In this document: positions 52,816 through 64,000 of the stretch, in pieces
How positions within the stretch are numbered: position 1 is the first letter of the stretch
How the letters are laid out: each line of letters starts with the position of its first letter
NCBI RefSeq assembly: GCF_002127325.2
Contig: NC_035433.2
Coordinates: forward strand, 85,021,775 to 85,085,774
Reading direction: 5' to 3'
DNA length: 64,000 nt
Source: Helianthus annuus
Lineage: Eukaryota > Streptophyta > Magnoliopsida > Asterales > Asteraceae
The notes under the pieces: generated by a model
What the model was told of the DNA's origin: nothing
The model's database searches: none
What the model saw: only the letters and a program-made list of their open reading frames with translations
Translations under genes and position numbers: made by a program

Positions 52816-54804
52816 AAACACCATGAACACAAAGTATTTATAGCATAGATGGACCGTTAAATGTTGTCATATATTGTTACTTTCAAGTACACAACACTTT
52901 GATACAAAATGTAATACAATATAAAATAATAAGGCTGTTTGTTTACTAAGAAAAAGATTATTACAACAATAAGCAAAATGCTTTTACAAAAATAAGAAAC
53001 CCAATCGAATTTTTGTGTACTACAAAAGCACAAGCATCATATATTGTGGTAACATTTCTTTTCAACCACTGGTTCCATTTTGTTGCAGGTACATGACAAA
53101 AAAAAAGCTTAAATTAGCGGTTACGCCCATCGATTGATTAAAAAAACATCGGTTGTCTTGGAATTGGGTGTGCTGGTTGATCTATGTTAATAATAATTAA
53201 GTATCCCTTAGTATAAGAAAAGACTCCTAATAAACAAAATAACAAGTAGTAAGCTTACCATGATATAATTTACTCCGGCACACCTATCCTAGCCTGACAT
53301 GTGAATCTAAAATACGCACCCAACTGGGTCGGCGATAAGTAAATAACAAATCAAGGGAGCAAACACAGTTCTGCATAAGGTCTAATAACGTATCGCACAA
53401 AACAACAAGAAATGAATAAGTTACAGATTAAATTAAGGGTGGTTGCTTATTAAAAGTCATCTCAAACGCCTTGAGTAAACAACCTAATCAAGAATCCGTA
53501 GCATTAGCTATGCCAACAAAGTTAAACACACAAAACATATAAAATGTCGTTATGAAATATATCATACCTATTCGTAGTAGCAATTTGCCAGTTCTTCTTG
53601 AAATACTTGGGAATAAATCCATACACTATGCTAGCAAAGGTGTCCTTCGGGTTTGTGATGCTCTGCTGAGATTTTTGGTAACATATTAATTACAAATTTA
53701 TCATTCGCGTTGTTTCGGTGTTGTATTCGTTTTCCTAATGACCAGGCCATGATGATGATTGGTTGTAGTAATTGGAATTTGTATTATCTGATCTGTATCT
53801 TGGCTGGGCAATGTAGATGACAATTGTTTTGTTTGGAGATTTTCTGTACACCTTTTGCAACTAGGATTGCAGCCATGGTAGATTTGGGCGAAAGCGAATT
53901 CTGTTACTACGAGTTTATATCTTTGTTCATATTGTTTTTTTCACGCTTTCGTTTTGCTTTTGATTTGTTTAAGAAATTTGTTTTTTTTGGTTCATCATAT
54001 GTAGTTTGCATGCAGACAGGAATCTGAAAAATATGTCAACTGTCATTGGTGGATATTTGTAAGTACTCTTTTGGTTACTTTTTGTTTATTTGGTCGATAA
54101 TGGTGAGGGCAACCTCATGTAAGACTTTTCCTTATGTTCTATGTTTGCTTTGTTGTTGACTTTTGGGTTTCACCCGAATCTACCATAGCTGCCATCTGTA
54201 AAACCCAATCTTAATTAACTAAAAAGTTTATAAATTTTTTTTCATTTATATATATAATGAAAATACACGTCCGTACATATTTTTGAGTTTCATAAAACTT
54301 CATAAGTATTAGGACATTTCAACATGTTATCGTTGTTTAGTTTTGGAAACGACTAAACAAAATACAGAAGCTTGATCTTTGAATGTGTTCGGTTCTTCAC
54401 TATGCTTGATCGACATCCGTGACTTCAAAATCATTACCTAGATTTCATAAATCATCAAATACGTTAGTTATAAAGAGTTTATAACGTAACAAATTAAATC
54501 TGAAAGCCAAAAACATCAAAATCATAAATCAGCAAAAACTCGTCGTAAGCTACGGTTGAGTGGCCGTAGCTTACGGCCAAATTAATCACACGAAACAGTC
54601 AATGCATGCCGTAGCCTATGGCTGGCATACCGACAAGGTGAGATGAATGTCTGGGCTGTGACAATTCATCTGGGTTATGTCTCAATTGAGTCACGACTGA
54701 TAACCCAGATGAGCAGGTAACTCATCTGGGTTATGCCTCAAAAATTAACTGATAACCCAGACAAAGATTTAACAAGTCTGAGTTACATAACTTAACCATT
54801 TTCT
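52816..54804. other. Non-coding region left of the chromovirus
   Basis: No gene is supported. An open frame at 53824-54027 is short and hydrophobic. At 54650-54775 the phrase tcatctgggttatg and its complement occur in several copies, and at 54540-54570 a gtaagctacgg palindrome. These may be the edge of an older LTR. Confidence 0.35.
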
Positions 54805-55878
54805 GTAACATTTGTGCTTGTAATCATTATGAACAGTTCAGTTATCAATAAAACAATGTTATTTGATCCCAATGTTTGTTTGGTTGTGTTTTACATTTTT
54901 CATATTTTGACTTTTGTTCAATTTTAAACTCTACATCACTTTCTGGAGAATTATACGCAAACTGGTGCGTAAACGTACTCAGTTTAATGCGACAAATACT
55001 CAGGAACATCAACATATACTCAACATACCTTAAATAACCTTTACATAACTTAGAAAAAAGTTTTGAAGGCGTTGGTATGACAAAAACAAGTTAATTCGCT
55101 TACATGGACTAAACTTGACAAACTACGAAAGTATGCCAATTTGAACTGTAACAAACATTCCGGAACATGTCCATAAGTTAAACATACCATAAATATCCTT
55201 TACATAGCTTAGAAATAGGCTTTGAGGGGTTTGGTATGCTAAAACAAACTTTTGGATGATTCAGGGGCTAAAAGTGTCAAAAAGTGCATAAGTTTGCACT
55301 TTTGCGCATAACTTACCTTCTGAATACATCCGGACATCCAAAAATTTATGTAAGCATTATAATATTATGCCTTAGTGTTTGGCATGAGAAAAATCCATTC
55401 GTCGCATCATTTGGATCATTTTTCGCGCTTATGCGCATTCCGTCGTAATTAACCGAACATCGCGATCGTACGGCCAAACGAACCAACATCCGACATATTT
55501 TTGAGCATGTTTCATGTCCACAATGTTTAGGCATCATTTTAGGGCCTTAAAGTTGGCTTTACGGGCCTTAGAAGTGTCGGAAATGGCTTAAACATGCAAC
55601 AGGGACCAAAACTGCCAATTCTGAAAGTTGGTGCAGATCAGACATAGCCAGGCGGCCCGCCTGAGTTTTGTCTGATCCTGATGCGGGCCACATGGCCCCT
55701 TCAGTAGCAGAAACTTTGTTTTCTTGCAAAAATTGGCCTTTCAAACACTCCAAAGGGCAATGCCCTTTCACAATCTGTAGAGTTAGGGTCATTTTGAGCT
55801 ACCACAATAACTTGACATGTGTACGCATAAGATCGTGGCACGATATTCAAGAAACGATCCTAACGGCTTTACTTTTCC

Positions 55879-55886
55879 TATAAATA
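55879..55886 (+). promoter_or_regulatory. TATA box in the chromovirus LTR
   Basis: TATAAATA precedes a C-run. Transcription would start about 30 bp downstream, leaving a long R/U5 part of the LTR. Confidence 0.6.
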
Positions 55887-56911
55887 CCCCCCCCTTTTGG
55901 TTAAAATCTCACAAAATCTGATCTAAAGCTCTAAGTTGGAACCTTTGCTTCATACCTGAGCCATTTTGATCTAGATTAGCATTCGGGGACCCTTCGTAAG
56001 TGTTCTTTCGTTCTTTTATTCGCTTTTCGAGTCCGAAAGTCAATGTTTTGTTTGACTTTCTGCATTGACCTGCCTATGGTCAACACGAAGTTCATGGAAC
56101 TTCATAACGTGAGCGTGATCACGATGGTTATAGTCCATGGCGACTATACCTACTGATTACCACGTTATCTAGGCTCAGTGACGAGTCGTAGTTTCGGCCA
56201 AAATGCGCATTCTTGCGTATTTTGTAACCAAACTACTCGTGAGCATCAAAGCCGTTTGTTTTGATGCCAAACCTGTTTTCTAAACTTAGTTAAGCATGTT
56301 CTAACATGCTTAGCTCGTCACTTTTAGTATAGTGCTTATATAAGGTCGTAAGGTAAGCGATCTAAACCATCGCTTATACTTTCGAACCCGACCCATTTGG
56401 TCGATCATTAGGATCCGACCAAACACATTAGGTGACCATAGCTGTAACCTTCCGAGGTTATACCTTGTGGTCACGATGTTAGGCGTTCCAAACGCGTTCT
56501 ACGCGAACGACGCGTTAAGGTAGCATAAGCTACCTAAACGGGTCGTAATGGGCCGTAAGCACTTAGGTTAGGTTTCATTTTAGTATGTAGGCTTTGTTAA
56601 ACCATATTACACGAGTCTCCATACTCGTTTGGTTTACGAACTCGCATACTATCCGATCCTTCCGATTTTGGTCCGGTATATTAATATAGCTACCTATTAG
56701 GTGCCGTTTGATATCCCGTGATCTCTAGCATTGTGTGATTATTACACAAGGAATTCAAAGCAATCTCAGGTGAGTACATTGAACCCCTCTTTTACTGTTT
56801 TTCAAACTGTTTTGGGGTGAAACACATGTGCCTACTTGTTACTTTCATGCTTTCCCTGTTTTCACATCATATACCTGCTATGTTCGTTAGTACATTATAG
56901 TACATGTTTTC

Positions 56912-57245
56912 ATTACATTTCATGCTATGTATGCCCATTGTGTGCGTACTTAGTACATTGCTTTACATTACATTACATTTCATGCTATGTATGCCCATCG
57001 TGCGCGTACTTAGTACATTGCTTTACATTACATTTCATGCTATGTATGCCCATTGTGTGCGTACTTAGTACATTGCTTTACATTACATTTCATGCTATGT
57101 ATGCCCATTGTGTGCGTACTTAGTACATTGTTTCACATTGCATTTCCTGCTATTTATGCCCATTGTGTGCATACTTAGTACAATTGTTTCACATTGCATT
57201 TCCTGCTATTTATGCCCATTGTGTGCATACTTAGTACAATTGTTT
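56912..57245. repeat. Six-copy tandem repeat in the LTR, 55-60 bp
   Basis: The phrase catgctatgtatgcccattg starts at 56921, 56981, 57036 and 57091, with variants (cctgctatttatgcc) at 57146 and 57202. The array lies inside the putative LTR intron. Confidence 0.9.
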
Positions 57246-58435
57246 ACATCACATGCCTTAATTTTGGTATAACATTTGGTTTGTTTAACATGGAACAACA
57301 CATTCATTAACATTAGCTACGTTGTTCGTTAGTAGGTAGTGGTACCATAGGAATTGACAACTCCCGTTCCTGAAATCCTGGGTTTGTTTGGATTGGAAGG
57401 AATGACCGAATTCGATATACATAACTTAGATAAACCTTTAATTTGTTTAAGGGTTTATCGCCACAGTCTCAAGGCTTGGATGTATGCATTTTTCACAATA
57501 CCGCATAAATGTTAATATCAGTAAAGCATGCATTGTTCCACAAAACATAACGTTGATTTAAACCATGTTTTACTTCAACACCTTGTTTTGTGCATTTTAC
57601 ATATGGTTTAGTTGATATATCTCACTTACCATACAAGATATATTTTGAGTACACATTACATGATCTACATTAAACATAAACATTTTGACATTGATATACA
57701 TACTTGGTGGTTTACATTGAACATAGACATTTCGATATGGTTTACACAATAACACTTGACAACTGATTTGTACATGAACAATTCACATAGTGGTTGGTTT
57801 GGGTAAATGGTTGGAGTAACGTGGCGTATGTAATATGATACAAACATGGTGGATACGCCGCTGGTACTTCCTATATATAAATGCTTGTATAATATTACAT
57901 ATCGTAGCGTTATCTAAGTCATTTCAGTTTAGACACATTACATTGTACACAAATAACATACTCTTCACAAGACATTATTTTTACAAACAACTTATCTTAT
58001 TCAACTCATTTTACTTGGTTACTCGTTTAACCTTACACTTATCTATACATATCATCTGTTATTATCGTTTTTCAAAAGGTTTACAAAGCAAGACAAATTA
58101 CAAGGTTCATGACTGACTGTTATTAAACATTTCTTTAAACTCAAGTCATGAATCCCATTTTCACGAAACCTATGTATCTCACAGGCATTTTTATGCTGAT
58201 GTACCTATTTTCACATGTGTTTTCAGGAGCTGTTCCATAGGATGATGATCATGACACTAGTTTAATTATGTTATGAACTCTTTGATTCCTGTTTAAGACA
58301 ATATAACACTCTTGTTTATAAATAAAAATACAACTTTGTATGCCATGGTCATGAAACAATTAATTCTGTCCCAACACTCCCCGGCGTTTCCGCCGCGGTT
58401 GCATGTTATACGCGGCCGGGGTGTGACAGAAGAGT

Positions 58436-58447
58436 TGGTATCAGAGC
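58436..58447 (+). other. Primer-binding site, initiator tRNA-Met
   Basis: TGGTATCAGAGC, the standard plant primer site complementary to the initiator methionine tRNA, lies seven bases after the LTR. Confidence 0.95.
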
Positions 58448-59035
58448 CAATGGTTATAGGGAATTAGGTTATTAGTAATGCTTTGACCTAGACTATAACT
58501 TTCTAGGACCATAACACAAGTTATCTTGTGTTTATATCTTAAAACATGCACTTCACCTATCCTTAGGTGATAACCACAACGGGAACTTCGATTCCGAATC
58601 CGCTTTGAAAATTAATCATCTGTTCTAGGATGATTGATTACTAGGTTTTGAACCCTCTATTATAAGGTTTTAAACCCTTTTGAATTTTCAAAAATCTTGT
58701 CAAGGTTTTCGGGTTTTAATAGTGTGAACACGTGCGAACTGGAAGAGTGAATGCCTGTACCCTGGGTTTTCTGTCTAAGGCTAGAGTGTTCGTACAAATC
58801 CACATAATCGGACCAGTCACTCTTACCTGGGAACTCTTGGGGTGAGTGTTCACTTATAGGCGAGCATGTCTTCGCAATGCAATATTATCGACCCATTTAC
58901 TTTGACTAGACATTGCGTGTCGCTTGTTTGCTTTGCGATGCGTAACCACCATCTTTGCTTTTGTTGATTCTGTTTCATCTCATTCTCTTCATCCAATCAT
59001 CTCACTCGTTTCCTTTCATGTTTTCCTCTTTTAGA

Positions 59036-59959
59036 ATGCCTCCTCGACGCGAACACCAGATAGCAACTGCCGAGCTGGCAGAAATTATTGCGCAGCAGAT
59101 GGCTGCTCAATTCCCAAATCTCTTTGCTCAATGGAACCAGGCCAACAACAACAACAATGGTACATGCAATTTCAAGAACTTTAACTCGGCTAAACCACTC
59201 AAGTTTAGTGGTTCTGAGGGAGCAACTGGGCTTCTTCAATGGTTCGAGAGCATCGAGAATACTTTTCGACACGTGCAGTGTCCGGATAATCGCAAGGTCG
59301 AGTTTTCTTCGAGCGTGTTTCAGAAGAGGGCTCTTACATGGTGGAATGGGGTAATGAGAGACCGTGGTGCAGAAGTTGCTCTAGCGCAGACATGGGCTGA
59401 ACTAAGAGCTCTTATGATGAAGGAGTTTTGTCCTCGTCATGAGCAACGAGCGTTGGAGAAGGAGTTTGATGATTTGAAACAAGACAGTGGCGAGCACAGG
59501 GCGTATACTAATAGGTTTGAGGAGTTGAGTCTGCTTTGCCCGACTATGGTCGCCCCACTCGACAAGGCTATCAAAAGGTACATCGACGGCCTGCCTGACT
59601 CTGTACAAGACATTATCACTGGTAGCAACCCTACCACACTCCGCCAGGCAATCGAGTTATCAGCGACATTGACTGAGTCGCAGATTCGGAAGAATAAATT
59701 ACACAGGAAGGGTGACAAGGGCAAGAAACAGTCATCTGACAAGGAGGATAGCAAGAAAGGTCAAAACAAGAAGGGAAAGGATTCTGGTTCCTCAAGGGGG
59801 TCAAGGAAGCGTAAGGCTTCCCAAAATTTTGCTGTCACTGCCCAAGCTAACCAGGCAGCTCCCAACCAAGCCGCACAGCCTCCAGCAAAGAAGCCCTATT
59901 CAGGAAGTGCACCTTTGTGCAATCGATGCAACAGTCACCATCAGCCGCAACATCAGTGA
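59036..59959 (+). pseudogene. Chromovirus gag, stopped before the zinc knuckles
   Basis: The start MPPRREHQ at 59036 is preferred over an upstream in-frame ATG because Tekay-like Gag proteins commonly begin MPPR. The gag core (about residues 65-170; LLQWFESIENTF, ALTWWNGV, FCPRHEQRALEKEF) is intact, followed by a lysine-rich linker. A TGA at 59957-59959 cuts the frame; the same frame continues with two CCHC zinc knuckles (59966-60007 and near 60113-60154). Gag would form the particle and package RNA; this copy yields a product lacking the RNA-binding knuckles. Confidence 0.88.
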
Positions 59960-61327
59960 CGTTTTTGTACTAACTGTGGGAAGTCAGGTCATCTTGCCGA
60001 TGTTTGTCGGTTTGCTCAAAATCGCGCAGTTAAGAACCCTGCTCAACAAGTTGCTCCGCTTCCTGCTCAGCAACAGGGTCAGGCTGCACGACCAAACTAC
60101 CTACCAGGTGCTTGTTATAACTGTGGGGATCTGACCCATTACAGAAACCGGTGCCCAAGACTAGCCAACCAGAACCAGAATGCAAACCAGAATCAGGCTC
60201 AGGCTCGAGGTCGAGTCTTCAACATGAACGCACAAGAGGCACAGGCAGATGATAACGTGGTGAACGATACGTTCTTTATTAATAATCAGCCTGCATCTGT
60301 TCTTTTTGATTCGGGTGCCGACAAGAGTTTTGTGTCATTGTCTTTTGAGCCAATGCTTCGCGTGTCTAGAACGAAACTAGGTAAACCTTTGACAGTAGAG
60401 GTTGCCAGTGGTGAACCCATTGTTCTTAATTATGTTCTACGCAACTACCAGTTGAACCTTAACGACTATATTTTTCCTATTGACCTCACGCCAATGCAAC
60501 TTGGAAGCTTCGACGTTATAGTGGGTATGGATTGGTTATCTAAGCATCGCTCAGAGATAGTTTGTTCTGAGAAGATTGTTCGTGTGCCGCTGTCGACAGG
60601 CGAGATCCTACAGGTTCGTGGTGAGAAGCCTGCCGGTGGTCTCAAACTTATGTCTTGTTTTAAAGCACGGAAGTATCTACGGAAGAACTATGTGGCTTTC
60701 TTAGCACATGTTACAGCAGATAAAGGCAAGGGTAAGTCTATTTCAGATATTCCTGTCGTTCGGGATTATTCTGAAGTTTTTCCTGAAGAGTTACCTGGTC
60801 TACCTCCAGCACGCCAAGTCGAGTTCCGTATTGATCTCGTACCTGGTGCAAATCCCATTGCCAGAGCTCCATACCGTCTTGCACCATCTGAGATGCAAGA
60901 ATTATCTAAGCAGCTTCAGGAGCTCTCCGACAAAGGTTTTATCCGTCCTAGCTTTTCACCTTGGGGTGCTCCCATTCTTTTTGTAAAGAAGAAGGATGGA
61001 TCTTTTAGGATGTGTATCGATTATCGTGAGCTTAACAAGCTTACCATCAAGAATCGATATCCCCTACCTCGCATTGATGATCTCTTTGATCAATTGCAAG
61101 GCGCTTCTTATTTTTCAAAGATTGATCTGCGATCTGGATATCATCAGCTTCGTGTGCATGAAGAAGATATTCCAAAGACAGCATTCCGTACTCGTTATGG
61201 GCATTATGAGTTCACAGTCATGCCATTCGGTTTGACTAATGCTCCTGCTGTTTTCATGGACTTGATGAATAGGGTCTGCAAACCTTATTTGGAAAATTCA
61301 TCATCGTTTTCATCGATGACATTTTGA
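59960..61327 (+). pseudogene. Chromovirus zinc knuckles, protease and first part of reverse transcriptase
   Basis: In frame with gag beyond the TGA: zinc knuckle [14 protein letters not shown], a second CYNCGD.. knuckle, the protease motif [10 protein letters not shown] (near 60302) and reverse transcriptase motifs [22 protein letters not shown] and [12 protein letters not shown]. The frame is lost about 30 bases before the catalytic Asp-Asp pair, near 61292, apparently by a one-base deletion. The product would end after 11 unrelated residues. Confidence 0.88.
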
Positions 61328-62190
61328 TATATTCTAAGACGCGAGCTGATCATGAGCAACATCTTCGTCTTACTTTGGAACTCCTAAAGAAAGAACAACT
61401 TTTCGCCAAATTCTCTAAGTGTGAATTCTGGCTTAAAGAGGTTCAATTCTTAGGACATATTGTCAACGAACAAGGTATTCATGTAGATCCCTCCAAGATC
61501 AGTGCGATTAAGGATTGGGATACACCTACTACTCCTACTGAAGTTCGTTCTTTTCTTGGTCTAGCGGGTTATTACCACCGCTTCATTGAGAACTTCTCAA
61601 AGATTGCAGTTCCTCTAACTGCTCTAACTCAGAAGAACAAGCCATTTGATTGGGGAGTCAAACAAGAGGAAGCGTTTCTGACTTTGAAACAAAAACTTTG
61701 CGACACGCCTGTTCTAACCTTGCCCGAGGGCAATGATGATTTCGTCGTTTATTGCGACGCATCTAAATTGGGTCTTGGCTGCGTCCTGATGCAAAGAAAC
61801 AAAGTCATAGCATACGCATCAAGGCAGTTGAAGATACATGAGAAGAACTACACCACTCATGATCTTGAGTTGGGTGCAGTTGTCTTCGCTCTTAAGATTT
61901 GGAGACACTATTTGTACGGTACAAAATGTGTGGTTTTCACGGACCACAAAAGTCTTCAGCATATCTTCAATCAGAAAGAGCTCAACATGAGGCAACGACG
62001 TTGGGTTGAACTTCTACACGACTATGACTGCGAAATTCGCTACCATCCTGGTAAGGCGAATGTCGTAGCCGATGCTTTGAGTCGCAAGGAACGTACTAAG
62101 CTTCATTGTGTTCGTGTCCAATCTGTTATTCAAGCTCAATCCGATATCCAAGCCCGTATTTCTCAGGCTCAACAATCTTGTGTTTCATAA
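61324..62190 (+). pseudogene. Chromovirus reverse transcriptase end and RNase H
   Basis: The shifted frame picks up the rest of reverse transcriptase ([29 protein letters not shown]). It then shows a complete-looking RNase H ([50 protein letters not shown]). A TAA at 62188-62190 ends it just before integrase. The shown ATG is not an authentic start. Confidence 0.9.
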
Positions 62191-62193
62191 GGT

Positions 62194-63588
62194 TTGATGG
62201 ATAAGGAATTTCCTTATCACATAACTCCTGCTCTAGAATTGAAGGACAATGGATCGTATTACTTCATGGACCGTTTGTGGATCCCAAGCCAAGATAATCT
62301 TCGTACCTTGCTTATGGATGAAGCCCATAAGTCTCGTTATTCTATTCATCCTGGCTCAGATAAGATGTATAAGGATCTTCGTATTCAGTATTGGTGGCCT
62401 GGTATGAAGAAAGACATTGCCTTATATGTATCAAAATGCCTTACTTGTCTTAAGGTTAAGGCTGAACATCAGCCTCCTTCTGGATTATTGGAACAACCAG
62501 AGATCCCAGTTTGGAAATGGGAAAACATTACTATGGATCTCATTACTAAACTCCCGTGTACAAAGAAAGGTCACGATGCTATCTGGGTAGTCGTTGATCG
62601 TCTTACCAAGTCAGCACATTTCTTGCCAATCCGTGAGGATTTTTCGGCTGACAAACTTGCTCAAATTTACGTGGATGAAATTGTAGCTCGACATGGTGTT
62701 CCTTTGAACATCATTTCTGACAGAGATGCTCGTTTCACTTCTCATTTTTGGAGAACCATGCAATCTGCTATGGGGTCCCAACTTAATTTAAGCACAGCTT
62801 ATCATCCGCAAACGGATGGTCAATCTGAAAGAACAATCCAGACACTGGAGGATATGCTTAGAGCTTGTGTGATCGATTTTGGTGGTAGTTGGGATTCACA
62901 TCTTCCATTGATTGAATTCTCCTACAACAACAGTTATCACTCTAGCATCAACATGGCTCCTTTCGAGGCTCTCTATGGTCGAAAATGTCGTTCGCCAGTC
63001 TGCTGGAATGAGATTGGCGAGGCTCAACTTACTGGACTTGCCCTCATTTTAGAGACAACAGATAAGGTTAAGAAAGTTCGTGATAACCTTCAGACAGCTA
63101 GAAGCCGTCAGAAGAGTTACGCGGACCTAAAACGCAAGCCCTTGGATTTTCAAGTCGGTGATCGTGTATTACTTAAGGTCTCACCTTGGAAAGGTGTGAT
63201 CAGATTTGGAAAGAAAGGAAAACTTGCACCTAGATACGTTGGACCATTCAAGATCGTCGAAAGAATAGGTAAGGTAGCCTACAGACTTGATTTACCTCCT
63301 GAACTTGGAAATGTTCATCCAACCTTTCACGTGTCCAATCTCAAGAGGTGTTTAGCTGATGAAAACCTCCACATACCGCTTGACGAAATTCGTGTTGATA
63401 AAACACTGAAATTTGTTGAGAAACCGGTAGAAATCATGGAACGTGAAGTCAAGTGGCTTAAACACAAGCGCATTCCTTTGGTCAAGGTTCGTTGGGAATC
63501 TAAACGTGGACCCGAGTTTACTTGGGAACGTGAAGATCAAATGAAGGCGAAATATCCGCATCTTTTTCCACGAGTTTCCTCTAAATAA
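62194..63588 (+). pseudogene. Chromovirus integrase with chromodomain-like C-terminus
   Basis: Same frame as the RNase H segment, after the TAA. The zinc module H-H-C-C ([10 protein letters not shown] to CLTCLK), the DDE core ([36 protein letters not shown]), a GPY/F module ([16 protein letters not shown]) and a chromodomain-like tail ([19 protein letters not shown]) are all present. In chromoviruses this tail directs insertion to particular chromatin. The frame is otherwise intact over 464 codons. Confidence 0.92.
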
Positions 63589-63610
63589 ATTTCGAGACGA
63601 AATTTCCACA

Positions 63611-63622
63611 AGTAGGGGAGAC
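63611..63622 (+). other. Polypurine tract of the chromovirus
   Basis: agtaggggagac abuts the 3' LTR start TGTAACA. Confidence 0.8.
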
Positions 63623-64000
63623 TGTAACATTTGTGCTTTTAATCATTATGAATAGTTCAGTTATCAATAAAACAATGTTATTTGATCCCAATGTTTGTTT
63701 GGTTGTGTTTTACATTTTTCATATTTTGACTTTTGTTCAATTTTAAACTCTACATCGCTTTCTGGAGAATTATACGCAAACTGGTGCGTAAACGTACTCA
63801 GTTTAATGCGAAAAATACTCCGGAACATCAACATATACTCAACATACCTTAAATAACCTTTACATAACTTAGAAATAAGTTTTGAAGGCGTTGGTATGGC
63901 AAAAACAAGTTAATTCGCTTACAGGGACTAAACTTGACAAACTGCGAAAGTATGCCAATTTGAACTGTAACAAACATTCTGGAACATGTCCATAAGTTAA
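63623..64000 (+). repeat. 3' LTR of the chromovirus, first 378 bp
   Basis: Co-linear with 54805-55182, with about ten substitutions and no indels by eye; the remainder lies beyond the window. Confidence 0.95.

Larger units (their letters stand above)
54805..58428 (+). repeat. 5' LTR of the chromovirus, 3624 bp
   Basis: It begins TGTAACATTTGTGC and ends GGGGTGTGACA just before the primer-binding site. TATA box TATAAATA lies at 55879-55886. An intron-like donor CAG|GTGAGT (56770) and acceptor TTTTCAG (58220-58226) lie inside it. A partly duplicated stretch occurs near its start (about 55010-55100 and 55160-55250). Confidence 0.92.
54805..64000 (+). mobile_element. Tekay-like chromovirus (Ty3/gypsy), degenerate, cut by the window end
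   Basis: The 5' LTR (54805-58428), primer-binding site, gag, protease, reverse transcriptase, RNase H, integrase with chromodomain-like tail, polypurine tract and the first 378 bp of the 3' LTR follow in normal order. Over those 378 bp the LTRs differ at about 10 positions by eye (2.6%). Coding is interrupted by TGA at 59957-59959, a frameshift near 61292 and TAA at 62188-62190, so the copy cannot make its polyprotein. Confidence 0.93.

Noticed and set aside
53824..54027. 67-codon hydrophobic open frame
   Set aside because: Short, AT-rich and without neighbours or motifs; probably chance.
56836..57123. Cys-rich repeat protein and, separately, a CRISPR-like pattern of regular repeats
   Set aside because: The repeats are contiguous tandem units without unique spacers, inside an LTR of a plant element.

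Overview
The window reads as plant nuclear DNA, most likely from a large, repeat-rich eudicot genome. Asteraceae is my best guess, from the style of the LINE 3' ends and of the Tekay-like and Tat-like Ty3/gypsy elements; that placement is inference. Almost everything recognisable is transposable-element sequence. Only two stretches look like host genes: the first exons of an unidentified gene running off the left edge (1-437, minus strand) and a complete two-exon LATERAL ORGAN BOUNDARIES-domain (LBD) transcription factor gene (24678-25868, minus strand).

Left part (1-15 kb). A degenerate minisatellite of about 70-78 bp is split by a hAT-like MITE (1552-2096) and by a second short hAT-like element (2336-14258). 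The second element was itself invaded twice: by a 10.9-kb Tat-lineage Ty3/gypsy retrotransposon on the minus strand (2512-13417, 432-bp LTRs with one visible mismatch, 5-bp TSD) and by a related solo LTR (13531-14163). Besides gag-pol, the Tat element carries two antisense genes with their own TATA-like boxes. One is a spliced gene of the 'putative gypsy type transposon' (Transposase_28-like) family. Both the pol frame and the antisense gene are broken in this copy.

Middle (15-45 kb). A GAT trinucleotide array holds two solo LTRs with perfect 5-bp TSDs (16479-17996 and 18032-20354). A (TA)n microsatellite holds three consecutive terminal-inverted-repeat elements (21139-24113); the third contains a Mutator-like element with long TIRs and a perfect 9-bp TSD (22399-23983). 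The LBD gene follows. Next come a Helitron 3' end (28344), a tRNA-derived SINE (28425-28726), a second hAT MITE (29107-29763), an LTR start on the minus strand (31251), and a solo LTR (31565-37458) split by a chromovirus remnant and sitting inside another Helitron. Several short minus-strand Helitrons, Harbinger-like MITEs, a truncated LINE and a one-ended CACTA fragment complete the region.

Right part (45-64 kb). A full-length L1-type LINE (45417-51006) has both ORFs open, an ATGA overlap between them and a perfect 16-bp TSD. More Helitron copies follow. A Tekay-like chromovirus with 3.6-kb LTRs begins at 54805 and is cut by the window end in its 3' LTR; its coding region carries two in-frame stops and one frameshift.

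Cross-cutting patterns: four different long LTRs each contain a GT...AG pair that could define an intron inside the LTR, and Helitron-type hairpin plus CTRR ends recur from 28 to 53 kb. All boundaries, target-site duplications (TSDs) and identities were read by eye; no alignment or database search was run.
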